Assembly (NCBI GenBank): GCA_019118905.1
Contig: DWYA01000048.1
Span: 18,589 to 82,588, forward strand
Reading direction: 5' to 3'
Source: Ruthenibacterium avium
GTDB lineage: Bacteria > Bacillota > Clostridia > Oscillospirales > Ruminococcaceae
DNA: 64,000 bases
Shown: positions 8,170 to 16,840 of the stretch, piece after piece
Numbering within the stretch: position 1 is the first letter of the stretch
Layout: each line of letters starts with the position of its first letter
The notes under the pieces: model-generated
Databases searched by the model: none
What the model was told of the DNA's origin: nothing
Seen by the model: the letters and a program-made list of their open reading frames with translations, nothing else
Translations under genes and position numbers: made by a program

Positions 8170-9435
8170 ATGCGTGTTAATTTTCAACCAAGCCGCTGCG
8201 AAGGCACGGTGACGGTTCCGCCCTCGAAAAGTATGGCGCATCGCACGCTGATTTGTGCGGCGCTGGCCGAAGGGGAAAGCATCATTGAAAATTTGGCCTT
8301 TTCGCAAGATATTGAAGCAACCATTCGCGGTTTGTGCGCCTTCGGCGCCCGCGTGGAGCGTTTGGGCGATTCTACCGTGCGTGTTCACGGAATGGGGTGG
8401 CCCAAAGCCCCTGCCGAGCCGATTGACTGCGGAGAAAGCGGCTCTACGCTGCGCTTTTTTATTCCGCTCGCGGCGCTGGTGGGTCAGCCTGTGCGCTTTG
8501 TGGGCCATGGCCGCCTGATGGAGCGACCGCAAAATGTTTACGAAGAAATCTTTGCACAAAAGGGCGTGCATTTCTCACATACCACCGAGGAAATTGTGGT
8601 GGACGGCACGCTGCCCGCGGGAGAGTACCGCGTGGATGGCAGTGTATCCAGCCAGTTTATTACCGGCCTGCTGCTGGCGCTGTCCTTGCTGAAAGCGCCC
8701 AGCACCTTAACCGTTACACCGCCGTTTGAAAGTGCCAGCTATGTGGCGCTTACCTGCGCCGCGATGGCGGATTGCGGCGTTGTTGTGGAACAGCGGGATA
8801 ATACATTTTGTATAAAAGGAAATGAAAAATACACAGCGAAACATTTGCGCGTAGAAGGCGACTGGTCGCAGGCGGCATTTTTTGCCGTGCCGGGCAGCAT
8901 TTTGGGCGGCATTTGTGTACAAGGACTGCGAGAGAACTCCTTGCAGGGCGACCGCGCTGTGCTGGATATTCTGCGCCGCTGCGGTGCGCGTTTTACGCAG
9001 AAAGACGGTGTGTATTGCTTTGAAAAAAGCGCGCTTCATGCCACGGAAATCGACCTTGCCGACTGTCCTGATTTAGGGCCGGTGCTGATGGCGATGGCGC
9101 TGTTTTGCGAGGGAGAAACTCACTTTATTCATGCGCGCCGGCTGCGCATTAAAGAGTCCGACCGCATTGCAGCCATGGAATGTGAAATCCGAAAAATGGG
9201 CGGCGTAATTCGTTCCACTGAGGACGAGGTCTATGTCACGGGCGGCTCCCTTCACACCGCAGAGCTGGACAGCCACAACGACCACCGCATTGCCATGGCA
9301 ATGGCCGCTGCGTCGATGGCGAGCGGCGTTCCCGTTGTCATCGACGACGCACAAGCCGTGCGGAAAAGCTATGCGAACTTCTGGGACGACGCCGCTTCAC
9401 TCGGCGTACAGGTGGAGCGACATGAAACAGCGTGA
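8170..9435 (+). CDS. aroA: EPSP synthase (3-phosphoshikimate 1-carboxyvinyltransferase)
   Basis: Joins shikimate-3-phosphate and PEP to form EPSP. The 421-residue protein has the substrate motif PPSKSMAHRTLI near the N terminus, CGESGSTLRFFIPLA with the usual Gly/Thr-Leu-Arg PEP site, and LRIKESDRI and SHNDHRIAMA toward the C terminus. The start ATG 8170 follows CAGGAG. It overlaps tyrA by 14 bp, so the two are a translationally coupled pair. Confidence 0.96.
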   Translation: MRVNFQPSRCEGTVTVPPSKSMAHRTLICAALAEGESIIENLAFSQDIEATIRGLCAFGARVERLGDSTVRVHGMGWPKAPAEPIDCGESGSTLRFFIPLAALVGQPVRFVGHGRLMERPQNVYEEIFAQKGVHFSHTTEEIVVDGTLPAGEYRVDGSVSSQFITGLLLALSLLKAPSTLTVTPPFESASYVALTCAAMADCGVVVEQRDNTFCIKGNEKYTAKHLRVEGDWSQAAFFAVPGSILGGICVQGLRENSLQGDRAVLDILRRCGARFTQKDGVYCFEKSALHATEIDLADCPDLGPVLMAMALFCEGETHFIHARRLRIKESDRIAAMECEIRKMGGVIRSTEDEVYVTGGSLHTAELDSHNDHRIAMAMAAASMASGVPVVIDDAQAVRKSYANFWDDAASLGVQVERHETA

Positions 9436-10297
9436 ATTTTGTATTGTCGGTTTGGGATTGCTGGGCGGCAGCTATGCCATTGCGCTGACCAATGCGGGCT
9501 GCCGTGTGACTGCCGTTGATGTGCGGGCCGAAGCGCTCGACTATGCACGCGGGCAGGGCTGGATTGCGGAAGGGGCCTTGCCTGAGCAGGCAGAAGCGCT
9601 GCTGGGCCGTGCCGAAGTGATTGTGCTTGGTCTGTATCCGCAGGATGTTGTGCCTTGGGTACAGCAATTTCAGCCCTTTTTTCAGCCCGGCGTATTATTG
9701 ACGGATGTATGCGGCGTGAAGCGCGCTGTTGTAGAGCGTGTGCAAGATGTGCTGCGTCCCGATACCGAATTGATTGCCTGTCATCCGATGGCGGGCAAAG
9801 AGGTGAGCGGCGTGGAATATGCCGACTGTGCAATTTTTCGCCCGGCGAACTTCTTAATTACCCCAACCGAAAAAAATAGCGCCGAGGCAATCGCGTTTGC
9901 CCACGAGCTGGGGCGTACACTCGGTTTTAGGCGTATCACAGAGCTGTCTTGCGCACGCCACGACGAGATGATTGGCTATGTCAGCCAGCTGACGCACGCC
10001 ATTGCCGTGGCGCTCATGAACGCCAACGACGACCCCGAGCTGCCTTTGACAACGGGAGATTCCTTCCGCGATTTAACGCGCATTGCCAAAATTAACGATA
10101 AGCTTTGGAGCGAGCTGTTTTTGGAAAACAGCGATTTGCTGATTCAGGAAATCGACCGTTTTTCCGCTGAGCTGGGAAAACTGCGTACTGCGTTGGAGCA
10201 GGAAGATAAAGACGCACTTTGTACCATGTTCCGCGCTTCAACCGCACGCAGAAAGCTGTTTGACCGCACAGAGGCGGAAAAAACGCGGGAAAATTGA
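9422..10297 (+). CDS. tyrA: Prephenate/arogenate dehydrogenase
   Basis: Oxidative decarboxylation of prephenate (or arogenate) toward tyrosine. The 291-residue protein has an N-terminal Rossmann motif GLGLLGGSYA, the CHPMAGKE active-site strand near residue 120, and SQLTHAIAVAL in the helical C-terminal domain. There is no ACT domain. The start is ATG 9422, in the aroA 3' end, with GGTGGAG just before it; a longer in-frame reading has no family homology. With PheA it splits flux between Tyr and Phe. Confidence 0.94.
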   Translation: MKQREFCIVGLGLLGGSYAIALTNAGCRVTAVDVRAEALDYARGQGWIAEGALPEQAEALLGRAEVIVLGLYPQDVVPWVQQFQPFFQPGVLLTDVCGVKRAVVERVQDVLRPDTELIACHPMAGKEVSGVEYADCAIFRPANFLITPTEKNSAEAIAFAHELGRTLGFRRITELSCARHDEMIGYVSQLTHAIAVALMNANDDPELPLTTGDSFRDLTRIAKINDKLWSELFLENSDLLIQEIDRFSAELGKLRTALEQEDKDALCTMFRASTARRKLFDRTEAEKTREN

Positions 10298-10326
10298 GGA
10301 ACGAAGTTTTCAACCATTGCGGAAAG

Positions 10327-10510
10327 TGTGGAAAGTTTTCCACGAAGTTTTCCACTTTTCCACAACGGTAATTGTGAAAATCTGTGAAAATCGGCCTAAA
10401 ATGCGGAAAAAACGGCGTGATTCACACACACAGCGGCTGTGGAAAGTGTGGAAAACGCACCGATGAAAAACAGCTGAGTTTTCAACAGTTGGGGAAAACT
10501 ATGTGGAAAA
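10327..10510. repeat. Cluster of TGTGGAAAA / TTTTCCACA motifs (DnaA-box-like)
   Basis: Seven 8-9 bp motifs of the form TGTGGAAA(A/G) or TTTTCCAC(A/G/T) occur in 184 bp: 10327, 10336, 10348, 10356, 10438, 10447 and 10502, in both orientations, with related GTGAAAA words between. TTTTCCACA differs by one base from the B. subtilis DnaA box TTATCCACA and matches the form described for cyanobacteria. No gene lies in this 233-bp gap. Confidence 0.6.
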
Positions 10511-10530
10511 CTTGGAAGGAAGGGTGAAAA

Positions 10531-11064
10531 GTGGAAGCAAGACTTTATTTAACACAGCCAAAACCGGAACACAAACGCGCGGTTTGGTGCTACCGGGCCG
10601 AGTTTTTGCAAAATGGAGAACCGCCCTGCGGCAGTGCGCTGCTGGATCGGGCGAATTGTTATGAACAATGGCTGGAGAGAAATATCAAAAACCGCTGTCA
10701 GGAAACCGCTGCGCCCGGCCTCGTAGAAGCAACCACTTATCTTGCCTTTTTGAAAGATACGGATGAGCTGGTTGGAATGATTGACTTCCGGCACAGTTTA
10801 AATGATTATTTGCGCGAGTATGGCGGGCACATTGGGTACAGTGTGCGCAAGCGAAAGCGCCGCCAAGGCTATGGCAGCGAAATGCTGTCTCTTTGCTTGG
10901 ACGAGTGCCGTGCCTATGGGCTGAAAGAGGTGCTTATCACTTGTAATAAAGAGAATCTGGCCAGCGCCGCCACCATTCGCAAAGTGGGCGGTATACTGGA
11001 AAACGAAGTGCCCCATGGAGGGACGTTGGTACAGCGCTACTGGGTGAAGCTCGACGAGAAATAA
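10531..11064 (+). CDS. GNAT-family N-acetyltransferase
   Basis: A 177-residue acetyltransferase of unknown substrate. The acetyl-CoA pyrophosphate loop is visible as RKRKRRQGYGSEML near residue 110, followed by the GLKEVLITCNKENLAS strand-helix typical of RimJ-like or general GNATs. The start is GTG 10531 behind GGAAGG. It is a single gene after the DnaA-box-like cluster and ends just before a shared terminator. Confidence 0.85.
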   Translation: MEARLYLTQPKPEHKRAVWCYRAEFLQNGEPPCGSALLDRANCYEQWLERNIKNRCQETAAPGLVEATTYLAFLKDTDELVGMIDFRHSLNDYLREYGGHIGYSVRKRKRRQGYGSEMLSLCLDECRAYGLKEVLITCNKENLASAATIRKVGGILENEVPHGGTLVQRYWVKLDEK

Positions 11065-11075
11065 GGCGCAAAAAA

Positions 11076-11099
11076 GCCGCAGGACGCTTGTCCTGCGGC
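11076..11099 (-). terminator. Terminator of the cyclophilin gene (possibly bidirectional)
   Basis: Perfect 10-bp stem GCCGCAGGAC/GTCCTGCGGC with a 4-nt loop lies between the convergent GNAT and cyclophilin genes. The A run on the plus strand becomes a T run on the minus strand, so it works best for the minus-strand gene. Confidence 0.85.
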
Positions 11100-11124
11100 A
11101 AATGCGTTTGCTTTTCAGCGAAGA

Positions 11125-11601
11125 TTATTCTTCAACAATGCGCACGGTTTTCATGACAACCGGAGTGGTCGGACGGTCGTTGCGGTCGGTTTTCACGCCT
11201 GCGATTTCGTCCACTACCTCGATGCCTTCAACAACTTTACCGAAAGCGGCATAGTCACCGTCCAGATGAGGGGCATCTTTGTGCATAATGAAAAATTGGC
11301 TGCCGGCAGAGTTGGGCATCATGCTGCGTGCCATGCTGATCACACCGCGGGTGTGCTTCAAGGGGTTTTTCCACCCGTTGGAGGCAAATTCGCCCTTAAT
11401 GCCGTAGCCCGGGCCGCCCATACCGGTGCCGTCCGGGTCGCCGCCCTGAATCATGAAGCCGGGAATGATGCGGTGGAAGGTCAGGCCGTCATAAAAGCCC
11501 TCCTTTACGAGCTTTTCAAAGTTTTCAACGGTGAGCGGCGCTGCCGAAGCATCCAGCTCAATGCGGATGACTTTTCCGTTTTCCATTGTGATTTCAACCA
11601 T
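11125..11601 (-). CDS. Peptidyl-prolyl cis-trans isomerase, cyclophilin type
   Basis: A 158-residue cytoplasmic cyclophilin that speeds proline isomerisation during folding. It has the family core GLTFHRIIPGFMIQGGDPDGTGMGGPGY with catalytic Arg, then SMARSMMPNSAGSQFFI and AAFGKVVEG. ATG 11601 lies 10 bases after AAGGAG; an upstream in-frame ATG has no such site. No signal peptide is present. It is monocistronic. Confidence 0.95.
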   Translation of the reverse strand: MVEITMENGKVIRIELDASAAPLTVENFEKLVKEGFYDGLTFHRIIPGFMIQGGDPDGTGMGGPGYGIKGEFASNGWKNPLKHTRGVISMARSMMPNSAGSQFFIMHKDAPHLDGDYAAFGKVVEGIEVVDEIAGVKTDRNDRPTTPVVMKTVRIVEE

Positions 11602-11736
11602 ATTGGATAAACTCCTTTTCCTCAAAGTGTTTTGCCGCGCTGCGGCCTATTTTTTCACTATACCATATTTTTTTATAAAATGCCATCCCTCAATCCGCTT
11701 GATTGCGGATGGCGTCAGAAAGGATGTTGACCGAGC

Positions 11737-13014
11737 ATGGAACAAAAGGTATATGACACTTACACCGACATACTGCACCGTGAGCTGATTGTGGCAATGG
11801 GATGCACCGAACCCATTGCGATTGCCTATGCCGGCGCACTGGCCAAAAAACTGCTGGGATGCCTGCCCGAGCGCGTTGAGCTGGGGTGCAGCGGCAATAT
11901 TATCAAAAACGTGAAAGGCGTCACTGTGCCCAATTCCGGCGGGATGCGAGGCATTGAGATTGCAGCGCTGCTGGGAATCACCGGCGGCGATGCAGACCGC
12001 TGTTTGGCCGTGTTGGAGCGCGTCAACGATGAACAGCGTGCACAGGCAAAAGCGCTGCTGGAGCAGGGAGTTTGCCATACAACGCTGATTGAAGGGGAAG
12101 AAAACCTGGATATTGTGCTGTCTGCTTTTGCAAAAGAGGATGAGGTATTGGTGGAAATCCGCGGCACACATACCAATGTGGTGCGTTTGGAGAAAAACGG
12201 TGTCAGCCAATTGAAAACGATGCCCCAGCAAATCGCGCAGGAAGCACAGCCCGACAAAACTCTTCTGAATGTCAAGGATATTTTGCACTATGGCGAAACG
12301 GTTGATTTAGAGCAGATTCGCTCGGTGCTGGAACGTCAAATGGAGTGCAATGACGCCATTGCAAAGGCTGGTTTGTCGCAGGAATACGGGGCGTGTGTCG
12401 GCAGCACACTCCATGAAATGTACGGCAGTGAGATGCCGGAAATGCGCGCGGCAGCCGCGGCGGCGGCAGGCTCCGACGCCCGCATGAACGGCTGCCCCAT
12501 GCCGGTGGTGATCAATTCCGGCAGCGGAAACCAAGGGCTTACCATTACTCTTCCTGTGCTGATTTATGCCGCTCACTTGAAGGCAGGCCGTGAGAAAACA
12601 CTGCGCGCTTTAGCCATTGCCAACTTGATGAGCGTTCACCAAAAGCGCTATATCGGCAGCCTGTCGGCCTACTGCGGCGCAACCAGTGCGGCGTGCTCGT
12701 CTGCGGTGGCAATTTGCTGGATGATGGGCGGTACTTACGAACAGATTTGCGGCGTCATTACCAACACGCTGGCCACAATCGGCGGAATGCTGTGTGATGG
12801 TGCAAAGTCGTCTTGTGCCTCCAAAATTGCAACCGCTGTTTATGCGGCGCTGCTCAGTGTGCGCCTCAGCTTGGAAGGTCGCTGCTTTGAGCCGGGCGAG
12901 GGCTTGGTGGCTTCTAACGTAGAAACAACGATTCAAGACATCGGATATGTGGCAAGAGAGGGAATGCGCAAAGCGGATGTCGAAATTTTAAAGCTGATGC
13001 TGGAAAATCACTAA
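11737..13014 (+). CDS. UPF0597 / L-cysteine desulfidase-like (CyuA/YhaM family)
   Basis: A 425-residue member of the UPF0597 family related to the beta subunit of iron-sulfur L-serine dehydratases; characterised relatives degrade L-cysteine to pyruvate, H2S and ammonia. The N-terminal MGCTEPIAIAYAGA with a conserved Cys, the NSGSGNQGL segment, and cysteines at CGATSAACSS and GGMLCDGAKSSCASK fit an oxygen-sensitive 4Fe-4S cluster. ATG 11737 follows AAAGGATG. It stands alone, divergent from the cyclophilin gene. Substrate assignment is from family knowledge. Confidence 0.88.
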   Translation: MEQKVYDTYTDILHRELIVAMGCTEPIAIAYAGALAKKLLGCLPERVELGCSGNIIKNVKGVTVPNSGGMRGIEIAALLGITGGDADRCLAVLERVNDEQRAQAKALLEQGVCHTTLIEGEENLDIVLSAFAKEDEVLVEIRGTHTNVVRLEKNGVSQLKTMPQQIAQEAQPDKTLLNVKDILHYGETVDLEQIRSVLERQMECNDAIAKAGLSQEYGACVGSTLHEMYGSEMPEMRAAAAAAAGSDARMNGCPMPVVINSGSGNQGLTITLPVLIYAAHLKAGREKTLRALAIANLMSVHQKRYIGSLSAYCGATSAACSSAVAICWMMGGTYEQICGVITNTLATIGGMLCDGAKSSCASKIATAVYAALLSVRLSLEGRCFEPGEGLVASNVETTIQDIGYVAREGMRKADVEILKLMLENH

Positions 13015-13071
13015 GCGGTTTTTGAAAAACCGTAACTTTCAGCTTTTTCCCAAACTATTGCCTGCCGCGTG

Positions 13072-13110
13072 AAAAGTGCCGGGAATCCGTTAAGCATTCC
13101 CGTGCTTTTT
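13072..13110 (+). terminator. Terminator after the UPF0597 gene
   Basis: Interrupted stem AAAAG...CGGGAAT / ATTCCCG...CTTTT with T5, about 60 bp after the stop. A second short palindrome (CGGTTTTTGAAAAACCG) directly follows the stop codon at 13016-13032. Confidence 0.65.
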
Positions 13111-13112
13111 GC

Positions 13113-13838
13113 GAAATATCTGTGCGCTTTCCTATCTAAAAAACGCCTAAAAGAAACAAAGGTATGGTAAATGTAAAGCGAAACAATAAATGTTTTTCAA
13201 ACGCTGTAAAATGCAGGGAAAAATATTTTGCATAGTATGAAGATTTTGTAAACAAAATTTTATAAAAAAAGGACTTTCGTTCCAACAAAATATCAAGCTG
13301 AAATAAAACAGAATGTATAGCACGTTTGAAGATTGTCCCAAAATAGCGGAATTAAAAATATAAAAAATTTTTAAAACGAAAAAAATAACCATGATTTTGA
13401 TAAAAATAAGCAAGAAAGTGAAAAAATTTGTCATAACAAATATGGATTTTTGTTTCATGTGAAAAATGATGCGGAAGAATGTCAAAAGTTGCAAAATATT
13501 GACAAATGACAGAAATAACAGTATACTGATAAGACAGATACACAATGGTATCAATGTGTGAGGGTGTTGAGAATGTGTCTGTATATAGAGTAAAGATGTA
13601 TAGTTTATGGAATCGTCTCATCAACACCGCAAGCTGTATTTTTATCAGATGTTGCCTGCGCAACCTTGCTTTATACAGTACGATTTGTGTGATGTATGGC
13701 ATCTGGTATCATGGTTAGAATACGGAAAAGCTTCGAATGATAGGGTTCGAGGCTCTTTTGTGGTTCATATATACCTATTTAAAAGGATAGCAAACAAAAA
13801 GTAAACGAAAGTGTTATGAAAAGAAAGGGATGTTGAAT
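13113..13838. other. AT-rich non-coding stretch ahead of the flagellar operon
   Basis: About 720 bp that are far more AT-rich than the flanking genes and show no convincing gene on either strand. Open frames here lack ribosome binding sites and have the biased F/I/L/K composition of AT-rich noise. It contains the promoter at 13499-13527 and then about 300 bp of possible 5' leader before fliE. A 6-codon ORF with GAGGGTG ahead of it (ATG about 13574) lies in that leader, but its significance is unclear. Confidence 0.6.
13499..13527 (+). promoter_or_regulatory. Strong SigA promoter, likely flagellar operon
   Basis: TTGACA, 17-bp spacer, TATACT: the best housekeeping promoter match upstream of fliE. 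It would give a leader of about 300 nt. No SigD-type TAAA/GCCGATAA pair was found in this gap. Confidence 0.7.
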
Positions 13839-14147
13839 ATGGTATTCATGCAGGGAATTACTCCGATTGAACCAATGGAGAGAATGAGCTTTGAAAATGC
13901 CGGCGCAGCGGTAGACCAATCGCAGGGCAAGCAGTTCAGCAGCATTTTGCAGCAGGCTGTGCAGGAATTGGAACAGGCACAAAGCAATTCGAACGCAGAC
14001 ACCATGATGCTGGTAAACGGCGAAGTGGATGATATTGCGCAGGTTCAAATCAACTCGATGAAAACGTCAACCTTGCTGCAAACAACGGTGCAGCTGACCT
14101 CCCGCATGGTGAATACCTATAAAGAAATCATGCAGATGCAGGTATGA
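13839..14147 (+). CDS. fliE: Flagellar hook-basal body protein FliE
   Basis: A 102-residue protein joining the MS ring to the rod. The C-terminal half (MMLVNGEVDDIAQVQINSMK, LTSRMVNTYKEIMQMQV) is the FliE signature. ATG 13839 sits nine bases after AGAAAGGG; ATG 13830 abuts that site and is less likely. It is the first gene of the flagellar operon; flgB and flgC, which precede it in Bacillus and most clostridia, are not here. Confidence 0.93.
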   Translation: MVFMQGITPIEPMERMSFENAGAAVDQSQGKQFSSILQQAVQELEQAQSNSNADTMMLVNGEVDDIAQVQINSMKTSTLLQTTVQLTSRMVNTYKEIMQMQV

Positions 14148-14214
14148 GCGGCGGTTGCATAAAACAACCGGCAAATAACCGGCAGAGTAGAAAAGGGAAG
14201 ACGAGGGCTGGCAT

Positions 14215-15819
14215 GTGAAAGCAAACGGACAGGATTTAAAGGCGCATATCACCAAGCTCAAAGAGAGTGTGGCGAATATGCCGAAAAAGAAAAAGATCAT
14301 TTTTGGCGGCGGCTTGGGCGCGATTGTTCTGATTGCAATTGTGATTACCGTGGTGTTGAATGTCACGGCCTCAAGTCAGCGTGTTTTGTATGAAGGGTTA
14401 GAAGCCGATGAGGCAGCGGAAGTTTACACCATGCTGCAGGAAATCGGCATTGAGGTACAGCGTGACGCACAGGGAAATATCACTGTGCCCGCGAAGGATT
14501 ACGACACAGCACTTTTGAAGGTGGCACAGGAGGGTTACAGCTCCAATTCTCCTACTTACGGCCTGTTTGAAAGCCATTCCGGCATGACCGCTACCGAGGC
14601 GGAAAACCAGCAGTGGATTTTGTACCAGCTTCAAGAGAACCTGCAAAAGACACTCAAAAACTTGAGTGCCGTAAAAGACGCAATCGTCAATATCGATGTG
14701 CCTGAGCAGGGAAGCTATGTTTGGGAAAAAGATACCAGCGCAGGGCAGTCTTCGGCGGGCGTTGTTTTGACGCTTTCGGAAGATTTGACACCCGAACAGG
14801 TAACAGCAATTAAGAACTTGGTGGCAAGCAGTGTGCCGCGCTTGGAGCCGGAAAACGTCACTGTTATGAACGCCGAGACCTCCGAGGAGCTGCAGGGCAA
14901 CGCCGAAGAGCAGAGCACCTCGCAGATAGCGGCAAACAACCTTGAGTTTGAAATGCAGGTGCAAAACCAGCTTGAGGAAAACGTGCGCCGTGTGCTGGCG
15001 CCGCGCTACGGTGCTTCCGGTGTGGTTGCCGTTGCAAAGGTTGTCATCGACTATGACAAGATGATGACCGAGGAGCTGACGCTTCAGGAAAAAGAAGGCG
15101 GCGGCGGTTACGTTACCAACTTCTCAGAGCAGTACAACTTGGAAGGCGAAGTTGCCGCGGGCGGCATTGTGGGTGAGGAAAACAACACCGATATTCCCCA
15201 GCAGGCCTATGAAACCGATGAGAACGGCAACCCGCTGACCAGCTATAACCGCGATATTCAGTACGATTACGGATACATTAAGACACAGATTGAAAAAGGA
15301 AATGCCGTGTTGAAAAGCGCCAGCATCTCCGTCATGGTAGACGAAGCCAACATGACCGAAATGCGCCGCTTGGAGCTGGTGGATTTGGTTGCAAAGAGCA
15401 CCGGTATCCCCGAGGACAGCATCAGCGTTTCTCCCGTTGATCCCAACGCACAGCCGGAGGAAGATAACAACGATAACGAGCAGAATACTCAGGTAGTCGT
15501 TGAGATTCCGCCGTGGGGCTACATTTTGGCCGGCGCCGCCGCGCTGCTGGTTCTGTTGCTCTTGATTTTGCTTTTGGTTGCAAAGAGCAGAGCCAAGAAG
15601 AAAAAGCGTGAGCGGGAACTTCAGCAAAACGAGATTGATGAACAGCGCGCACAGATGGAGCAGGAGATTGCTCAGTATAAGAAAGAGCTCTCCGACGCTG
15701 CAATGGCTGCCACCAACCCGAAGGATGAGGCAATTATCAATGAGGTGAAGGATTTTGCAAAGCAGAATCCCGAAGTGACGGCAAATCTGCTTCGTTCTTG
15801 GCTGAAGGAGGGAGAATAA
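14215..15819 (+). CDS. fliF: Flagellar MS-ring protein FliF
   Basis: 534 residues forming the membrane-embedded MS ring. Two membrane segments (about 27-50 and 440-465) flank a periplasm-equivalent region with the YscJ/FliF ring-building motif (SSQRVLYEGLEADEAAEV; LARVNIDVPE-like region). The cytoplasmic C-terminal tail (NPEVTANLLRSWLKEGE) is the FliG-binding end. The start is GTG 14215 behind GAGGG. The gap to fliG is one base. Confidence 0.96.
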   Translation: MKANGQDLKAHITKLKESVANMPKKKKIIFGGGLGAIVLIAIVITVVLNVTASSQRVLYEGLEADEAAEVYTMLQEIGIEVQRDAQGNITVPAKDYDTALLKVAQEGYSSNSPTYGLFESHSGMTATEAENQQWILYQLQENLQKTLKNLSAVKDAIVNIDVPEQGSYVWEKDTSAGQSSAGVVLTLSEDLTPEQVTAIKNLVASSVPRLEPENVTVMNAETSEELQGNAEEQSTSQIAANNLEFEMQVQNQLEENVRRVLAPRYGASGVVAVAKVVIDYDKMMTEELTLQEKEGGGGYVTNFSEQYNLEGEVAAGGIVGEENNTDIPQQAYETDENGNPLTSYNRDIQYDYGYIKTQIEKGNAVLKSASISVMVDEANMTEMRRLELVDLVAKSTGIPEDSISVSPVDPNAQPEEDNNDNEQNTQVVVEIPPWGYILAGAAALLVLLLLILLLVAKSRAKKKKRERELQQNEIDEQRAQMEQEIAQYKKELSDAAMAATNPKDEAIINEVKDFAKQNPEVTANLLRSWLKEGE

Positions 15820-15820
15820 C

Positions 15821-16840
15821 ATGGCAGGCCAAAAGAAAAAAACCGTTTTATCCCCTGCGGCTCGTGCCGCAGCCGTTATTGTTGCACTGGGAAGCGAAGA
15901 GGCCGCAGAGGTTTACAAATTTCTTAAAGAAGAAGAAATTGAAACCATCTCCCTTGAGGTGGCAAAGCTCCACAATGTCAGCCAGGAAGACTTGCAGGAA
16001 ATTGTGGACGATTTCTACGGCCTTTGTGTAACCCAAAAAGTCATTGCCGAAGGCGGCGTGATTTATGCGCGAGACGTTTTGGAAAAGGCTTTCGGCCCCG
16101 AGCAAGCGCGCGACTACATGGAGCGAATTTCTCAAGCAATGCAGACGCGCCCGTTCGACTTTGTGCGCAAAACCAATTACCGCAGCTTGATGATGATTAT
16201 TCAAAATGAAATGCCGCAAACCATTGCTTTCATTTTGTCTTACGCCAAGGCGGATCAATCGTCCAAAATTATCTCAGAGCTGCCGCGTGATATTCAGTTG
16301 GAAGTGGTGCGGCGCATCGCTTGCTTAGAAAGCGTATCGCCGGAAATTGTAAGCTTGGTGGAACAAGTGATGGAGCGTCGCTGCTCGTCGATTGTCAGCC
16401 AGGATTTCACCGAAATCGGCGGCGTAAACTATGTGGCCGATATCATGAACCACACCGACCGCGCAACCGAGAAGCATATCTTCGAGGAACTCAACAAAAC
16501 CGACCCCGAACTGTCGGAGAATATCCGCAAACTTATGTTTGTGTTCGAGGATATCACCATCCTCGACGATATGTCCATTCAGCGTGTGCTGCGTGACGTT
16601 GATACACAGGATTTGGCAGTGGCCATCAAGGGCTCCAACGAGGAAGTCAAAAACACCTTGCTTGCCAATATGTCTACCCGTGCAAGAGAGAACTTGCTGT
16701 CCGATATCGAGTACCTGCGTAACGTTCGTATGCGTGACGTGGAGGAGGCTCAGCAGCGTATCGTGGGCGTCATTCGTGCGCTCGAGGAAACCGGCGAGAT
16801 CGTAATTTCCAGAGGCGAGGAGGACGAGATCATTGCCTGA
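15821..16840 (+). CDS. fliG: Flagellar motor switch protein FliG
   Basis: 339 residues forming the torque ring against the MotA stator. Contains the N-terminal FliF-binding helices (LGSEEAAEVYKFL), the middle EHPQ-like segment read here as NEMPQTIAFILSYA, and the C-terminal charged torque helix (LRDVDTQDLAVAIKGSNEEVKNTLLANMSTRA). The ribosome binding site is AAGGAGG. It overlaps fliH by 8 bp. Confidence 0.97.
   Translation: MAGQKKKTVLSPAARAAAVIVALGSEEAAEVYKFLKEEEIETISLEVAKLHNVSQEDLQEIVDDFYGLCVTQKVIAEGGVIYARDVLEKAFGPEQARDYMERISQAMQTRPFDFVRKTNYRSLMMIIQNEMPQTIAFILSYAKADQSSKIISELPRDIQLEVVRRIACLESVSPEIVSLVEQVMERRCSSIVSQDFTEIGGVNYVADIMNHTDRATEKHIFEELNKTDPELSENIRKLMFVFEDITILDDMSIQRVLRDVDTQDLAVAIKGSNEEVKNTLLANMSTRARENLLSDIEYLRNVRMRDVEEAQQRIVGVIRALEETGEIVISRGEEDEIIA

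Noticed and set aside
13147..13702. Minus-strand frames of 116-135 codons in the AT-rich gap
   Set aside because: No ribosome binding site, composition dominated by F/I/L/K as expected for AT-rich noise, and mutual overlap.
13607..13804. 65-codon plus-strand frame just upstream of fliE
   Set aside because: No ribosome binding site and no recognisable motif; probably untranslated leader.
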